The position numbers were made by a program, and so were the translations under genes. This document shows, piece by piece, positions 19,203 through 28,786 of a stretch of DNA of 64,000 bases; position 1 is the first letter of the stretch; each line of letters begins with the position of its first letter. The notes below the pieces were generated by a model. The model ran no database searches. It had not been told where the DNA came from and was given only the letters and a program-made list of their open reading frames with translations. The stretch is from positions 25,661 through 89,660 of the IMG/VR virus record IMGVR_UViG_3300042385_000896. One strand, given 5' to 3'. Source of the stretch: a virus.

Positions 19203-19549
19203 CTATAACAGATAAAATGGTGAGGGATTTTTCCGAACTGTCTGGAGATAAAAATCCAATCCACTTAGATGATGAGTATTCCAAAAATAGTATATTTGGA
19301 AAAAGAATTGCACATGGAATGTTATTATCTTCCTTTTTTTCTAAGATAATTGCAACCTATTACCCTGGTGAAGGTTCAATATATTTAAAACAAGATTTAA
19401 ATTTTAAAAACCCTTGTTACATTAATGATGAGATTGAAATTGTGATTGAGTTAGACAAAAAAGAAAATAATAAGTATTTTTTAAAAACAAAAATAATAAG
19501 AGACGATGTAGAAATTATTGATGGTAATGCGATAGTTTTAAAAAAATAA
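19181..19549 (+). CDS. MaoC-like (R)-specific enoyl-CoA hydratase (122 aa)
   Basis: A single hot-dog domain with the hydratase-2 signature: DFSELSGDKNPIHLDDEY (catalytic Asp and His in D-x-NPxH) followed by FGKRIAHGMLLSSFFS. Length and both catalytic residues fit active PhaJ-type enzymes, which make (R)-3-hydroxyacyl-CoA. This is unusual in a phage. It overlaps the acyltransferase gene by 22 bp, so supplying a 3-hydroxyacyl group such as 3-hydroxybutyryl for sugar acylation is the simplest reading (inference). Confidence 0.87.
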   Translation: MRVSEKITITDKMVRDFSELSGDKNPIHLDDEYSKNSIFGKRIAHGMLLSSFFSKIIATYYPGEGSIYLKQDLNFKNPCYINDEIEIVIELDKKENNKYFLKTKIIRDDVEIIDGNAIVLKK

Positions 19550-19567
19550 AGTAAAAACTAAATAATC

Positions 19568-20278
19568 ATGAAACTATCAATTATAATATCAACATACCAA
19601 AGAACAGATAACTCAACACCTTTTTACTTAAAAAGAGCGTTAGATTGTGTTTTTAATCAAACTCATGAAGATTTTAAAGTTTACGTTATTGGAGACAAGT
19701 ACGAAGATAATGAAGAGTTTATTAACATATGTAAAAGTTACGATAAAGATAAACTCTATTTTGAAAACCTCCCGTTTGCTAAAGAAAGGGACCGTTATGG
19801 TAAAGGGTATGCTCTTTGGTCTTACGGTGGTGTTAACGCGGTTAACTACGGAATTGATAAATCATTAGACGATGGAAACTATTATATTTGTCATTTGGAC
19901 CATGACGACGTATGGGAACCAAATCATTTAGAAGTAATTAATAAATGTCTATTAAATACAAACGCCGATTGGGTTTGTACTAAGTCAACTTACTTGTCAC
20001 CAGAAAAAACTATGCCAAAAATAATTGGTATCGAAAATCATTATATTAATTTTCTACCAAGTTATGCGACATTAATCCATTCTTCAGTATGTATGAATTT
20101 TAATACAATACCATTTAAATATCGTGATTTATTTGATGAAACAGGGGTTGTTGGGTTACCCTCTGATGGTGAATTATGGAATAGATGTAGAGAACATATA
20201 TTAAAAAATAACTTAAAAAGTTATTTAATTAACTCAATAACCTGTCACCATGATGAAGAAGGATTTGAAAGAAATTGA
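19568..20278 (+). CDS. GT2 family glycosyltransferase (236 aa)
   Basis: The GT-A fold is seen in KLSIIISTYQRTDN at the start, KRALDCVFNQTHEDFKVYVIGD (the usual S.l.Q.....ev.v.dD pattern) and YYICHLDHDDVWEPNHLE, which holds the metal-binding DxD. The C-terminal half is short, giving a compact 236-aa enzyme. It follows the MaoC gene by 18 bp and ends the glycan sub-operon before PhoH. Confidence 0.85.
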   Translation: MKLSIIISTYQRTDNSTPFYLKRALDCVFNQTHEDFKVYVIGDKYEDNEEFINICKSYDKDKLYFENLPFAKERDRYGKGYALWSYGGVNAVNYGIDKSLDDGNYYICHLDHDDVWEPNHLEVINKCLLNTNADWVCTKSTYLSPEKTMPKIIGIENHYINFLPSYATLIHSSVCMNFNTIPFKYRDLFDETGVVGLPSDGELWNRCREHILKNNLKSYLINSITCHHDEEGFERN

Positions 20279-20337
20279 TTTACATAAACAGTAACTAAAG
20301 TATATTTTAAAAAACAATTAACATTTAAGTTTTTAAC

Positions 20338-21075
20338 ATGACAGAAAGAAAAAAAAGAAGTACAGTACCACCAAAACCAGTTGATGAGTACAAACCAAGA
20401 CTAACAAAAAAAGAATTAATATCACAAATCATAAAGAAAAAATCTAAAGAGAAGTTTCTTTCGGAAAGTCAAAGAAAGTATTATGACATTTTAACTAATA
20501 GTCAAATTACCATTTGTTCAGGACCTGCAGGTGTTGGTAAAAGTTACATAGCGATGAAAGCGGCGGTAGATTTACTCGCAGACCCTACAACACCTTATGA
20601 AAAAATCATTATTGTAAGACCCGCAGTTGAGGCCGAAGAAAAATTAGGTTCACTCCCTGGTAATGTTGAAGAGAAATTAGACCCTTACATTTTCCCATCG
20701 TATTATTTATTAAATAAGATTATTGGTAAAGAAGCGAGAGAAAAATTAAAAGAGATTGAAGCTATCGAAGTTTTTGCATTGGCCTACATGAGAGGTATGA
20801 ACATCGACAATTCAATTCTACTATTCGAGGAGGCTCAGAACTCAACACCAAGTCAAATGAAATTATTATTAACAAGGATTGGGTTTAATTCTAAATTCTT
20901 CCTTTCAGGTGACTTAGAACAATTTGACCGACATAAAGATAAAACTCAGACAGGGTTGTGGGACGCACTACAAAAGTTTCAAAATATGGATGATATTGGA
21001 ACATTCGAATTCAAACCTGAAGATGTGGTTAGAAACCCATTAATTAGTAAAATCCTAAAAAGATACGAAAACTAA
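20338..21075 (+). CDS. phoH: PhoH-like ATPase (245 aa)
   Basis: Walker A is SGPAGVGKSYIAMKAA near residue 60. Walker B is ILLFEEAQN, and FFLSGDLEQFD is the conserved motif III. PhoH-like proteins are P-loop ATPases with helicase-like relations and are common in large phages; their role during infection is not settled. The first ~40 residues are basic. A terminator follows directly. Confidence 0.93.
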   Translation: MTERKKRSTVPPKPVDEYKPRLTKKELISQIIKKKSKEKFLSESQRKYYDILTNSQITICSGPAGVGKSYIAMKAAVDLLADPTTPYEKIIIVRPAVEAEEKLGSLPGNVEEKLDPYIFPSYYLLNKIIGKEAREKLKEIEAIEVFALAYMRGMNIDNSILLFEEAQNSTPSQMKLLLTRIGFNSKFFLSGDLEQFDRHKDKTQTGLWDALQKFQNMDDIGTFEFKPEDVVRNPLISKILKRYEN

Positions 21076-21082
21076 AATAATT

Positions 21083-21134
21083 ACGAACCCAATAAGTATA
21101 AATTCAATTTAATTTACTTATTGGGTTTTTTACA
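21083..21134 (+). terminator. Rho-independent terminator after phoH
   Basis: AACCCAATAAGTA pairs with TACTTATTGGGTT, followed by a T-run (GGGTTTTTTA). Confidence 0.88.
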
Positions 21135-21149
21135 TATTTTTTTACGTAT

Positions 21150-21746
21150 ATGAGAATAGGTATAGAAATTAATGGTGTTCTACGAAACACTTTAGACAAA
21201 ATAGAACAAACTTATCAAAAATTCATGATTGATAAGACTGACGGTATTGAGGAAGAAAACACCTTCAATTACGAGATAACAACACCTGTTGATAGTCTTG
21301 ATTTAAAAAAACATTTTAGTTTTGAAAATGATGAGGAGTTATACTCATTCTTGTATGAAGAATTTCCTATGGAAATTTTTGGACATGCTCAATCAGCAGA
21401 ATACTCAACATTTAACGATTTAAATGAAATCTACTTAAAATTAAGAAATGAACATGATTTAATTATTATTTCTGACGAAATTAATAAATCAAAACCCGCT
21501 TCATTATTTTTCTTATCTAAATTTGGATGCGAATTTGAAAAGGTAAAATTCTATAGTAATTTAACAATTAACTCTATGTGGGATGAAATTGATGTTTTAC
21601 TTACCGCAAATCCCGCACTATTATTAGACCATCCATCAGATAAAACATTAATTAAATATGAAACAATTTATAACAATAATGTTGAATCGGAATACACAAT
21701 AAACACAATCAAAGAATTGGAAGATAAATTAAAAATTATTTTATAA
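21150..21746 (+). CDS. HAD-like hydrolase-related protein (198 aa)
   Basis: The N-terminus IGIEINGVLRNT resembles the HAD nucleophile motif DxDGVL, but here both aspartates are replaced (E-I-N). A second strand (HDLIIISDEINKSKPASLFFLSKFG) fits HAD motif II and the following helix. The first Asp is required for HAD phosphatase catalysis, so this copy is probably not an active phosphatase. It shares a base with the next gene (TAATG). Confidence 0.5.
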   Translation: MRIGIEINGVLRNTLDKIEQTYQKFMIDKTDGIEEENTFNYEITTPVDSLDLKKHFSFENDEELYSFLYEEFPMEIFGHAQSAEYSTFNDLNEIYLKLRNEHDLIIISDEINKSKPASLFFLSKFGCEFEKVKFYSNLTINSMWDEIDVLLTANPALLLDHPSDKTLIKYETIYNNNVESEYTINTIKELEDKLKIIL

Positions 21747-22021
21747 TGTTAAAAATATTAGGAGAACATTACTATTTGGATTTAGATAAGATTGACGAAT
21801 ATATCCAAATAAAACAAGAGCCGTCATCTTCTTCGGGTGAAACCGATAGTACACAAATTAATATCGTAAAATACGAAACGATTAAACTCATGTTAGATGT
21901 TATTATGGATGATGGAGATGAAGTCGACGAAACTTTAGCAGGTAAAGGGTCAGAGATTACAATTCCATTTAAATTAGCCTTTAACACACTTTTAAATAAA
22001 AAATTACTAAATAAATACTAA
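21746..22021 (+). CDS. Hypothetical small protein (91 aa)
   Basis: Unrecognised. An N-terminal beta segment (LGEHYYLDLDKIDEYIQI) precedes a polar loop and a helical C-terminus. It is coupled to its upstream neighbour by a 1-bp overlap and lies 4 bp before a glycosyltransferase-like gene. No catalytic motif is visible. Confidence 0.6.
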   Translation: MLKILGEHYYLDLDKIDEYIQIKQEPSSSSGETDSTQINIVKYETIKLMLDVIMDDGDEVDETLAGKGSEITIPFKLAFNTLLNKKLLNKY

Positions 22022-22025
22022 TACA

Positions 22026-23090
22026 ATGAATAAAGAACAAATTTCAAAATTAGAACAGTCAGTTCAAAACATGAAAGATAAGAAATCAAGAATCTATCTT
22101 TTAGTTCAGGATACTAAGGGTAATGCCAAAGCATCAATCGCCTACATTTATAATTTAGGAATGGCATTATTAAACGAAGGATATAACCCAATCATTTTAC
22201 ATGAGAAACCTGATTATACAGGAGTATCAGGATGGTTAGGTGAATCATACATGACATCATTACCTCATAAATCTATCGAAGGTCAAAACTTAGAGGTTTC
22301 ACCTGAAGATTTTATTGTTATCCCTGAATTATACGGATTTGTAATGAGTCAAATCGCTAAATTACCTTGTGGTAAAATTGTGTTATGTCAAGCTTATGAC
22401 CACGTATTGGAAACATTACAACCAGGTCAATCTTGGTCACAATTAGGGTTTTACAAATGTATTACTACATCAGAAACCCAAATGGAGTTTTTAGAAAACT
22501 TAATGAAAGGTATTTCTTATGATGTTTTAAAACCATTCATTTCGGAATCATTCACCAAACAAACATTACCACCAAAACCAATTGTTGCAGTCCATTCAAG
22601 AGACCAAAGAGATTCGGTTAATTTAATTAAATCTTTCTACATAAAATTCCCTCAATATAGATGGGTCACTTTTAGAGATATGAGAGGTTTATCCGAAGAA
22701 GAATTTTCTAAATCATTAAAAGAAAGTTTCTTATCTGTATGGATTGATGAAACAAGTGCTTATGGTACATTCCCATTAGAATCAATGACTTGCGGGGTAC
22801 CTGTTTTAGGTTTAACACCAAACTTACTACCATCTTGGATGTCAGAGGATAATGGTATATGGATTAACAATAAAAATCAAATGGTTGATTTTGTTGCTGA
22901 CTTCTTACAAAATTGGTTGGAGGACAATGTTAACCCTAATTTATATGAGGAAATGATTAAAACAGTTGAGAATTTACCAACAAAAAAAGAATTCAATGAG
23001 GTTTCGGTAAAATTATTTACTGATTATATTAACACAAGATTTGCCTCATTTCAAGAACAATTAACTAAACTAGAAACTATCGAAGAGTAA
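22026..23090 (+). CDS. Glycosyltransferase-like protein, GT-B fold (354 aa)
   Basis: RIYLLVQDTKGNAKASIAYIYNLG near the start resembles the first GT-B strand and helix. KIVLCQAYDHVLETL and FYKCITTSETQMEFL match the acceptor-domain part. AYGTFPLESMTCGVPVLGLTPNLLPSWM is the classic donor-site motif (E-s-m-x-C-G-x-P). It pairs with a GT2-like gene 1 bp downstream. Probably glycan or teichoic-like modification; the sugar is unknown. Confidence 0.75.
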   Translation: MNKEQISKLEQSVQNMKDKKSRIYLLVQDTKGNAKASIAYIYNLGMALLNEGYNPIILHEKPDYTGVSGWLGESYMTSLPHKSIEGQNLEVSPEDFIVIPELYGFVMSQIAKLPCGKIVLCQAYDHVLETLQPGQSWSQLGFYKCITTSETQMEFLENLMKGISYDVLKPFISESFTKQTLPPKPIVAVHSRDQRDSVNLIKSFYIKFPQYRWVTFRDMRGLSEEEFSKSLKESFLSVWIDETSAYGTFPLESMTCGVPVLGLTPNLLPSWMSEDNGIWINNKNQMVDFVADFLQNWLEDNVNPNLYEEMIKTVENLPTKKEFNEVSVKLFTDYINTRFASFQEQLTKLETIEE

Positions 23091-23091
23091 T

Positions 23092-23904
23092 ATGGAAAAC
23101 ACACAAAAATTTGACGTATCGGTTATTTTACCAATTAAGTCAGGAAAAGCAAACGGATTTACTGAATATTTTGAAAAATGTATTGAGTCATTAAAAAATC
23201 AAAAAGTTGGTATCAATGAATTAATTATAGTTCACACTAACGAAACACATATTGTAGATTACTTAAATCAATTTGATTTTGGTACTTTAAATGTAGTTAA
23301 AGTTGCGTGGACAAAAGACGCTAACTACGCATCACAAATAAATCATGGTGTGAGGTCGGCAAAATCTAAATGGGTTTCTCTATTTGAGTTTGACGATGAG
23401 TATTCAAGTATTTGGTTTAAAAACGTTGAGGTCTACGCTAACTCATATCCTGATGTTGACGCATTCTTACCTATCGTTGTTGATACAGACCAAACAGGTA
23501 AATTTGCAGGATTTACAAATGAGGCAACATTCGCAGCAAACTTCACACCAGAAATGGGTATTTTAACTCATGAAACTTTATTAGAATATCAGAATTTTCA
23601 AACTTCAGGTATGGTTATTAAAACATCATCTTTTATTGATTTTGGTTTAATTAAACCATCATTCAAATTAACATTTGGATATGAATTTTTCTTAAGAATG
23701 ACACATAACTCAGTTAAGATTATGTCAATACCTAAGATTGGGTATAAACATGTTAACTTGAGAGACGGGTCTATTTTTTGGAATTATAAAAATGGTGACG
23801 ATAGATTAACGGAAGGTGAAGTAAGATTTTGGATTGACTCGGCCAAAAAAGAATACTTTTTTATTAACGACAGGGCCATAAAGTATGAACCCCAAACAGT
23901 TTAA
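23092..23904 (+). CDS. GT2-like glycosyltransferase (270 aa)
   Basis: FDVSVILPIKSGKANGFTEYFEKCIESL is the GT-A entry strand and helix; SKWVSLFEFDDEYSSIW holds a DD pair at the metal-site position; and GMVIKTSSFIDFGLIKPSFKLTFGYEFFLRM resembles the ED-type acceptor region. Several motifs are looser than in the 19568 enzyme, so activity is less certain. The stop overlaps the start of the sigma-factor gene by one base. Confidence 0.72.
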   Translation: MENTQKFDVSVILPIKSGKANGFTEYFEKCIESLKNQKVGINELIIVHTNETHIVDYLNQFDFGTLNVVKVAWTKDANYASQINHGVRSAKSKWVSLFEFDDEYSSIWFKNVEVYANSYPDVDAFLPIVVDTDQTGKFAGFTNEATFAANFTPEMGILTHETLLEYQNFQTSGMVIKTSSFIDFGLIKPSFKLTFGYEFFLRMTHNSVKIMSIPKIGYKHVNLRDGSIFWNYKNGDDRLTEGEVRFWIDSAKKEYFFINDRAIKYEPQTV

Positions 23905-24653
23905 TGACAGAAATTATTAATTTAACAGGAAACACCAATGTTGAGTTAAAAAAGAAAGGTAGAAAACCAACACAATTAAATTATTTTGATGTTCCCGAAG
24001 AGCAGGCCGTTGTTAGATTTTTAGAATCAACCTCCTACGAAGAACGAAATAAAATTTATAATGATTTTTTAAAAAAACCTTTAGATAAGATGATATCTTC
24101 GATAATTCGAAGATACAAATTATATAGAAAAGACATGGACTTTACGGAGATACATGTAGACACTCACTCATTCTTAATGACAAAAATTGAAAAGTTTAAA
24201 CCCTCTAGAGAGAAAAAAGCTTATTCATATTTTGGTACAATCTGTAAGAATTATCTTATGGGTCAAATTATTAAGGACCAAAAAGAAACTAACCGAAAAA
24301 TATCATATGAAGATATCTCAACGAGTATAGAAAATAACCCTAACTTTTCTTACAGTATAGAAAAAGAAGGTATTGATTCAGAAAAAGTAATTAAAAACTT
24401 TTTACTTGAGTTAGATAATTTGCTAGAAAATGAGAGTTTATCGGAAAACGAAATCAAACTAGGTCATGCGTTACATGACCTTTTTGAGAATTATGAATCT
24501 ATTTTTATCGGTAACGATAATAATAAATTTAATAAAAATATTATACTACTCTCATTAAGGGAAATGACTAATTTGTCAACCAAAGAAATTAGGGGGTCAA
24601 TGAAGAAATACAAAACAATGTATTATACTTTAGTGGAGAATATGGTTAAATAA
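23904..24653 (+). CDS. gp55-like late sigma factor (249 aa)
   Basis: A central segment (residues ~85-125, KFKPSREKKAYSYFGTICKNYLMGQIIKD) matches the sigma region 2 pattern seen in T4 gp55 (F.p.kg.afsYf..i.kn). No region 4 is obvious, also as in gp55. T4 gp55 directs RNA polymerase to TATAAATA late promoters through the sliding clamp. In this window virion genes have ATATTTAT upstream on the coding strand, so this factor probably reads a related motif. It sits just before the first baseplate gene. Confidence 0.72.
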   Translation: MTEIINLTGNTNVELKKKGRKPTQLNYFDVPEEQAVVRFLESTSYEERNKIYNDFLKKPLDKMISSIIRRYKLYRKDMDFTEIHVDTHSFLMTKIEKFKPSREKKAYSYFGTICKNYLMGQIIKDQKETNRKISYEDISTSIENNPNFSYSIEKEGIDSEKVIKNFLLELDNLLENESLSENEIKLGHALHDLFENYESIFIGNDNNKFNKNIILLSLREMTNLSTKEIRGSMKKYKTMYYTLVENMVK

Positions 24654-24666
24654 AATTTTATAGTTA

Positions 24667-24674
24667 ATATTTAT
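24667..24674 (+). promoter_or_regulatory. Candidate late promoter of the baseplate operon
   Basis: ATATTTAT on the plus strand, just 4 bp before the ATG at 24679. Confidence 0.45.
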
Positions 24675-24678
24675 TGTA

Positions 24679-25056
24679 ATGGGAAGACCACAAAAAAAAG
24701 AAATTAATTTAACTAAAGAGTCGATGTTATCTTTGATGCAAGAAATCTATAATGAACTTGTTGAACAAAGAAACACTGCGATTAGAATACAAAATAAAAT
24801 GTTGACAATGATGAAAGAACCTGAAGATATGACTCTAATAGGTCCTGTTATTGAAAAGCAACAAAAAATCATTAACGATTGTGTTGAAAAGAAATTAACA
24901 TTATCTAAACTGCAATCTACTATGTGGGAAAAATCTAATACCGCAGGAAGTGGTAGTTTCTCAATTACTGATTTAGGTGTGGATGATGATTTATTAGAAA
25001 ATTTAATACTAAAAGACGCGTCTAAACCTGACGGGTCTTACAAAATGAAAAACTAA
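24679..25056 (+). CDS. Hypothetical coiled-coil protein (125 aa)
   Basis: Unrecognised. Residues ~10-85 are helical and probably coiled coil (SMLSLMQEIYNELVEQRNTA, then IEKQQKIINDCVEKKLTLSK), followed by a Gly/Ser linker and an acidic tail. It is first in a plus-strand run of baseplate-type genes and starts right behind a late-type motif. A chaperone or small structural role is plausible. Confidence 0.6.
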   Translation: MGRPQKKEINLTKESMLSLMQEIYNELVEQRNTAIRIQNKMLTMMKEPEDMTLIGPVIEKQQKIINDCVEKKLTLSKLQSTMWEKSNTAGSGSFSITDLGVDDDLLENLILKDASKPDGSYKMKN

Positions 25057-25061
25057 CTAAA

Positions 25062-26969
25062 ATGGCATCATTAGATTTAGGTCTTGATTATAAAGACGCA
25101 CAAAAAAAGATTGCGGCGACCACCACATATAAGGATTTAAAAACTCAATATGATGACACTTCTAAAAAAGCTGGAGAGTCTTTTGATACTGCCAAACAAA
25201 ACGTTACTGAGTCTATAGATAAAGTCAAAGAACAGACTAAAAGATTTCAAAGGGAAATCAAAAATCAATTTGAACAATTACTAGATATTAATAATCTTAC
25301 TGGTGGTAAGGGAGGTAGTTCAATTAGTTACGTTAAAAAAACATTAATTAGGGTTATTAAGAATATTGAACCTAAAATTATTGAGCTTCTTATGGAAGAA
25401 GCAATAAATGCGGTTGGTTGTGACCAACAACAAACATATGCGGCTCAGGTGGTGTATGTTAAAGTAAGTTCAATAGACTTGATTAACCTATTAAAAAAAG
25501 ACCCGTCAAGTAAAGAAGGTAAAGTCTTATACGAAAGAAATCCTGTTAACGTACAACTTTATCCATTCTCAATGAACAAAGAGTTGTATCAAAGAATTCA
25601 AAGTGGTCAACCTTACTCAACTGACAACGGTCAACAATATATTGGTCAATCAGGACAAGCGTTATTTGATATTCAATACGTTGACACAAATAACTTAGGA
25701 GAAACTGGTCCGTGGTTTAAGGTAACTCTACCTAATAGAGCAAACAATATTAATAAAGTTGGTACTTTTTTAGCCGATTATTATAGAACAACTAAAGTTG
25801 TTGAGTTCACAAATATTATGGCAAATATTATGGAGTCATTAAGTGGAGCCATATCTATTAGTGCAAATGTTGGAGTAGCTCAAGCCGAAGACACTAATAA
25901 ACTTATGTTAATCATCCAAAGGGTTTTAGGTTTATGTTTTGATAATAAAAAAGAAATCGATGTTAGTGGTATTGCAAAATTAGCCGAACTCGATGATATT
26001 GATGAGTCGTTTTTTGAATTCACAGATATTGATTTACGTAATATTGACCAAAGAGTAACTAACATTAAAAATGGTGTGATTGAATTTGAGGATTGTGGTA
26101 ATGTTAAATTACCCGTTAATTATGATGACATTCTAAATGATTTAGGTACATTAAATTTTATTGAGGATAAGGATTTAGTCGATGCTGCTGACGCATTAAC
26201 TCAAACATTAATTAACAATCCTGAATGGCAAGGTTTTGCTATTGAGGGGAATATTAAAGCCACGGTAGATTTAAACTTCCTTAAATTAATCGTTCAAGGA
26301 ATTGCCGCGTCGTTACTATCTCCAAAAGTATTATTACCAATATTTGTAATGTTAAAATCATTAGGTCAAACATTTGTTGATGGTGTTAACTCATTCGTCG
26401 CTTTCATGAAAACATTTAAAAAGTTTTTTATAAACTTAATGTCAAAAATAGGAGCTTTATTTGTTAAGGAACTTTTTGAAATAATTAAAAAAGATATTTT
26501 AAATTTAATCCAATCAGTAATTCAAGATGTTGCTAGAGAAAAAATGGATAAAAGAATTATTATGATTTTAAAGTTAATCCAACTTATAATTGTTGTGGCT
26601 CAGTTTATATCGGATTGGCGTAAATGTAAGAGTGTTATTGATGAAATTCTATCATTGTTAAAGATTGCGACTTCTGGATGGGGTGGTGAAATACCATTAC
26701 CTCTATTATTTGCATCTCAATTTATGGATGGATATTCTGAATCTCGTGCGTTTATTGGAGCTATTGAGGAAATGCAAAAACTTGGTATCCCAACAGGTAC
26801 AATGCCAGATGGAAGTCCTAATTTAGATGTTCTAAAAATGTTAGGGCAAATGAAATCTATGTCATCGGAAGAGGCTGAAAATGGTAAGGTACAAATTGCA
26901 ATACCACCATTAACAATGACACCAGCAGGTCTGACAGTTCCTTCGAGTGCTTTCGGTAAAAAAATGTAA
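25062..26969 (+). CDS. Large structural protein, probable baseplate or tail component (635 aa)
   Basis: I cannot assign a family with confidence. Residues ~25-85 form a charged helical N-terminus. A beta-rich middle follows (PYSTDNGQQYIGQSGQALFDI). Residues ~400-530 are unusually hydrophobic and amphipathic (SLLSPKVLLPIFVMLKSLGQ, IIMILKLIQLIIVVAQFI), which suggests membrane contact or buried helical packing. The C-terminus has a short Pro-rich tail. It lies directly before the gp5-like baseplate gene. Confidence 0.65.
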   Translation: MASLDLGLDYKDAQKKIAATTTYKDLKTQYDDTSKKAGESFDTAKQNVTESIDKVKEQTKRFQREIKNQFEQLLDINNLTGGKGGSSISYVKKTLIRVIKNIEPKIIELLMEEAINAVGCDQQQTYAAQVVYVKVSSIDLINLLKKDPSSKEGKVLYERNPVNVQLYPFSMNKELYQRIQSGQPYSTDNGQQYIGQSGQALFDIQYVDTNNLGETGPWFKVTLPNRANNINKVGTFLADYYRTTKVVEFTNIMANIMESLSGAISISANVGVAQAEDTNKLMLIIQRVLGLCFDNKKEIDVSGIAKLAELDDIDESFFEFTDIDLRNIDQRVTNIKNGVIEFEDCGNVKLPVNYDDILNDLGTLNFIEDKDLVDAADALTQTLINNPEWQGFAIEGNIKATVDLNFLKLIVQGIAASLLSPKVLLPIFVMLKSLGQTFVDGVNSFVAFMKTFKKFFINLMSKIGALFVKELFEIIKKDILNLIQSVIQDVAREKMDKRIIMILKLIQLIIVVAQFISDWRKCKSVIDEILSLLKIATSGWGGEIPLPLLFASQFMDGYSESRAFIGAIEEMQKLGIPTGTMPDGSPNLDVLKMLGQMKSMSSEEAENGKVQIAIPPLTMTPAGLTVPSSAFGKKM

Positions 26970-26971
26970 TT

Positions 26972-27184
26972 ATGACAAAAAAAGAACAATCGGAAAAAGC
27001 CGTAAAAATAATAAAAGACTACAAATCACACTCAAATAAAGATTTGACTTTTGTTATGGATTTTATTCAGGAAGATTTTAAATTTACCAAAGATGCGGTC
27101 ATTAAAATGACCGAACATTTAGATAAATTAGAATTAACTTACAATACTATTCTTAAAGAATATCAAAACAGAACTATTAAATAA
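26972..27184 (+). CDS. Small helical hypothetical protein (70 aa)
   Basis: Unrecognised, all-helical, with lysine-rich ends and no hydrophobic segment. It starts 2 bp after the large structural gene and overlaps the gp5-like start by one base. It may be a small assembly factor or chaperone for the adjoining baseplate proteins (inference from position). Confidence 0.55.
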   Translation: MTKKEQSEKAVKIIKDYKSHSNKDLTFVMDFIQEDFKFTKDAVIKMTEHLDKLELTYNTILKEYQNRTIK

Positions 27185-28764
27185 TGAAAATAGACCAATC
27201 TAATAAGTATCAAATTATATTTCCTGGTATCGTTTACGATAACCAAGACCCGATGATGTTAGGTAGACTTAGAGTAATACCTGAAACACAAACATATAGT
27301 GATATTTTAGCTTCAGTTCCTGATTGGAATGAGGAAATAGATAAATGGACTTCTAAAGACCCGTTAATTTTTTTACCATTACTACCTTTTTATTTTAGCC
27401 AAGTACCGAAAAAAGACGAGTACGTACATATTATATATCAAAATAAAAAATTTAATTTCCAAAGTCAATTTTATATTCAAGGACCGTTTTCGTCACCAAT
27501 GACAACACCTTTTGAGTATTATCAAGGCGCTAAGAAATTTTTAGCTGCGGGAGATAGAATTAAACAAGGTATTTCGATTAAAAATAGTGATGGGCAATAT
27601 CGTAACAAAGATAGTTATGGTGTATTTCCCGAACCTGGTGATAACGCATTGTTAGGACGTGGTTCCGCCGATGTAGTTGTTAAAGAAAATGAGGTTTTAA
27701 TTAGAGCGGGTAAAACAAAAGTATTAAGTACAACACAATTACCTGTTGGAAATGCGATGAGGTCATTCTTACAACTTTCAAATTTTACCCAACAAAAAGT
27801 TTTATTACCCCAAGAAAGTCAAGCTAGATTAGTTGAAAATGTAAAGGTAGTTAAAAAAATAATAATCTGGGATATTGAAAATTTAGAAAACACTCAAAAT
27901 GTTTTTAATGGGTCTGTTGGATTATACAATGTAATACCAAGTCAGAAAGTTAACAGTAAAAATTTTAAGTCCGACACTATCCTTAACTTAAGTGTTGGTA
28001 CCGATTATAGTGGCCCTATTGAGGAAGTAAAATTTACCGCCAAAAGTTTTAACGAATCATTAACTTTAATTAATAAATTTAGTGATGGAGTTTTTAAAAA
28101 ATTTATTGATTTACCTAATTATGTTGTTAACAACCAATTACGTAATATACCTCAAGACCAAATATTTCCATTTGTTGTTACCCCATCAAAATTAACTTAT
28201 GAAAAAGGTGTTAAATTCTCACCATCACAAGTTGTAAATGATGTTGCGGAACTAACTAATTATGTTAATTTTTATAGTAAAATTAAATTAAATATGGGGT
28301 TAGTTAATAGTGGGTGGTTTTTAGTTTGGGAAAACAAAAATGGAACTGCACTTATTGGACCTCAAGGGGATATTAAAACTGAAACAGTTACTCCATCCGA
28401 GTTTGTACCTTCAGATGTCACTTATGGTGTCTTAGGAGCTCAAAAAATTTATTTACTATCTCAAGACTCTACAGGACCTAAAGGTAAGATTAGTTTAAGT
28501 CAAACTTTATATGGTATACCACAAGATAAATTTATTGGTGACGAAAGTAGTATTTTTAATAAGACATACCCAACAACAAGAGGTGATGAGTTAATGAAAC
28601 TACTTAGAAAAATATTTTCATTTGTTACTGGTCACGTACATCCTGTGGCTACGGCACCACCTATTCCTGTTGCCGCAGGTAACGGACAAACCTCCGCAGA
28701 AATTAATGCAATTCTTGCTGACGCAGAAAATACCATCCTAAATCAAAATATCCGAATTAATTGA
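27184..28764 (+). CDS. gp5-like baseplate hub protein with OB domain, no lysozyme (526 aa)
   Basis: The N-terminal ~100 residues resemble the T4 gp5 OB domain: [35 protein letters not shown], then a [26 protein letters not shown] strand pattern matching VGxxVxxxFxxG in gp5. No lysozyme motif follows. A basic beta-rich middle and a C-terminal segment with [10 protein letters not shown] complete the protein. The role would be the spike or hub platform of the contractile tail. Confidence 0.7.
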   Translation: MKIDQSNKYQIIFPGIVYDNQDPMMLGRLRVIPETQTYSDILASVPDWNEEIDKWTSKDPLIFLPLLPFYFSQVPKKDEYVHIIYQNKKFNFQSQFYIQGPFSSPMTTPFEYYQGAKKFLAAGDRIKQGISIKNSDGQYRNKDSYGVFPEPGDNALLGRGSADVVVKENEVLIRAGKTKVLSTTQLPVGNAMRSFLQLSNFTQQKVLLPQESQARLVENVKVVKKIIIWDIENLENTQNVFNGSVGLYNVIPSQKVNSKNFKSDTILNLSVGTDYSGPIEEVKFTAKSFNESLTLINKFSDGVFKKFIDLPNYVVNNQLRNIPQDQIFPFVVTPSKLTYEKGVKFSPSQVVNDVAELTNYVNFYSKIKLNMGLVNSGWFLVWENKNGTALIGPQGDIKTETVTPSEFVPSDVTYGVLGAQKIYLLSQDSTGPKGKISLSQTLYGIPQDKFIGDESSIFNKTYPTTRGDELMKLLRKIFSFVTGHVHPVATAPPIPVAAGNGQTSAEINAILADAENTILNQNIRIN

Positions 28765-28771
28765 TATTTAT
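28764..28771 (+). promoter_or_regulatory. Candidate late promoter of the 28787 gene
   Basis: ATATTTAT on the plus strand, 15 bp before the ATG at 28787 and overlapping the end of the gp5-like gene. Confidence 0.5.
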
Positions 28772-28786
28772 AAGTAAAACACTTAA

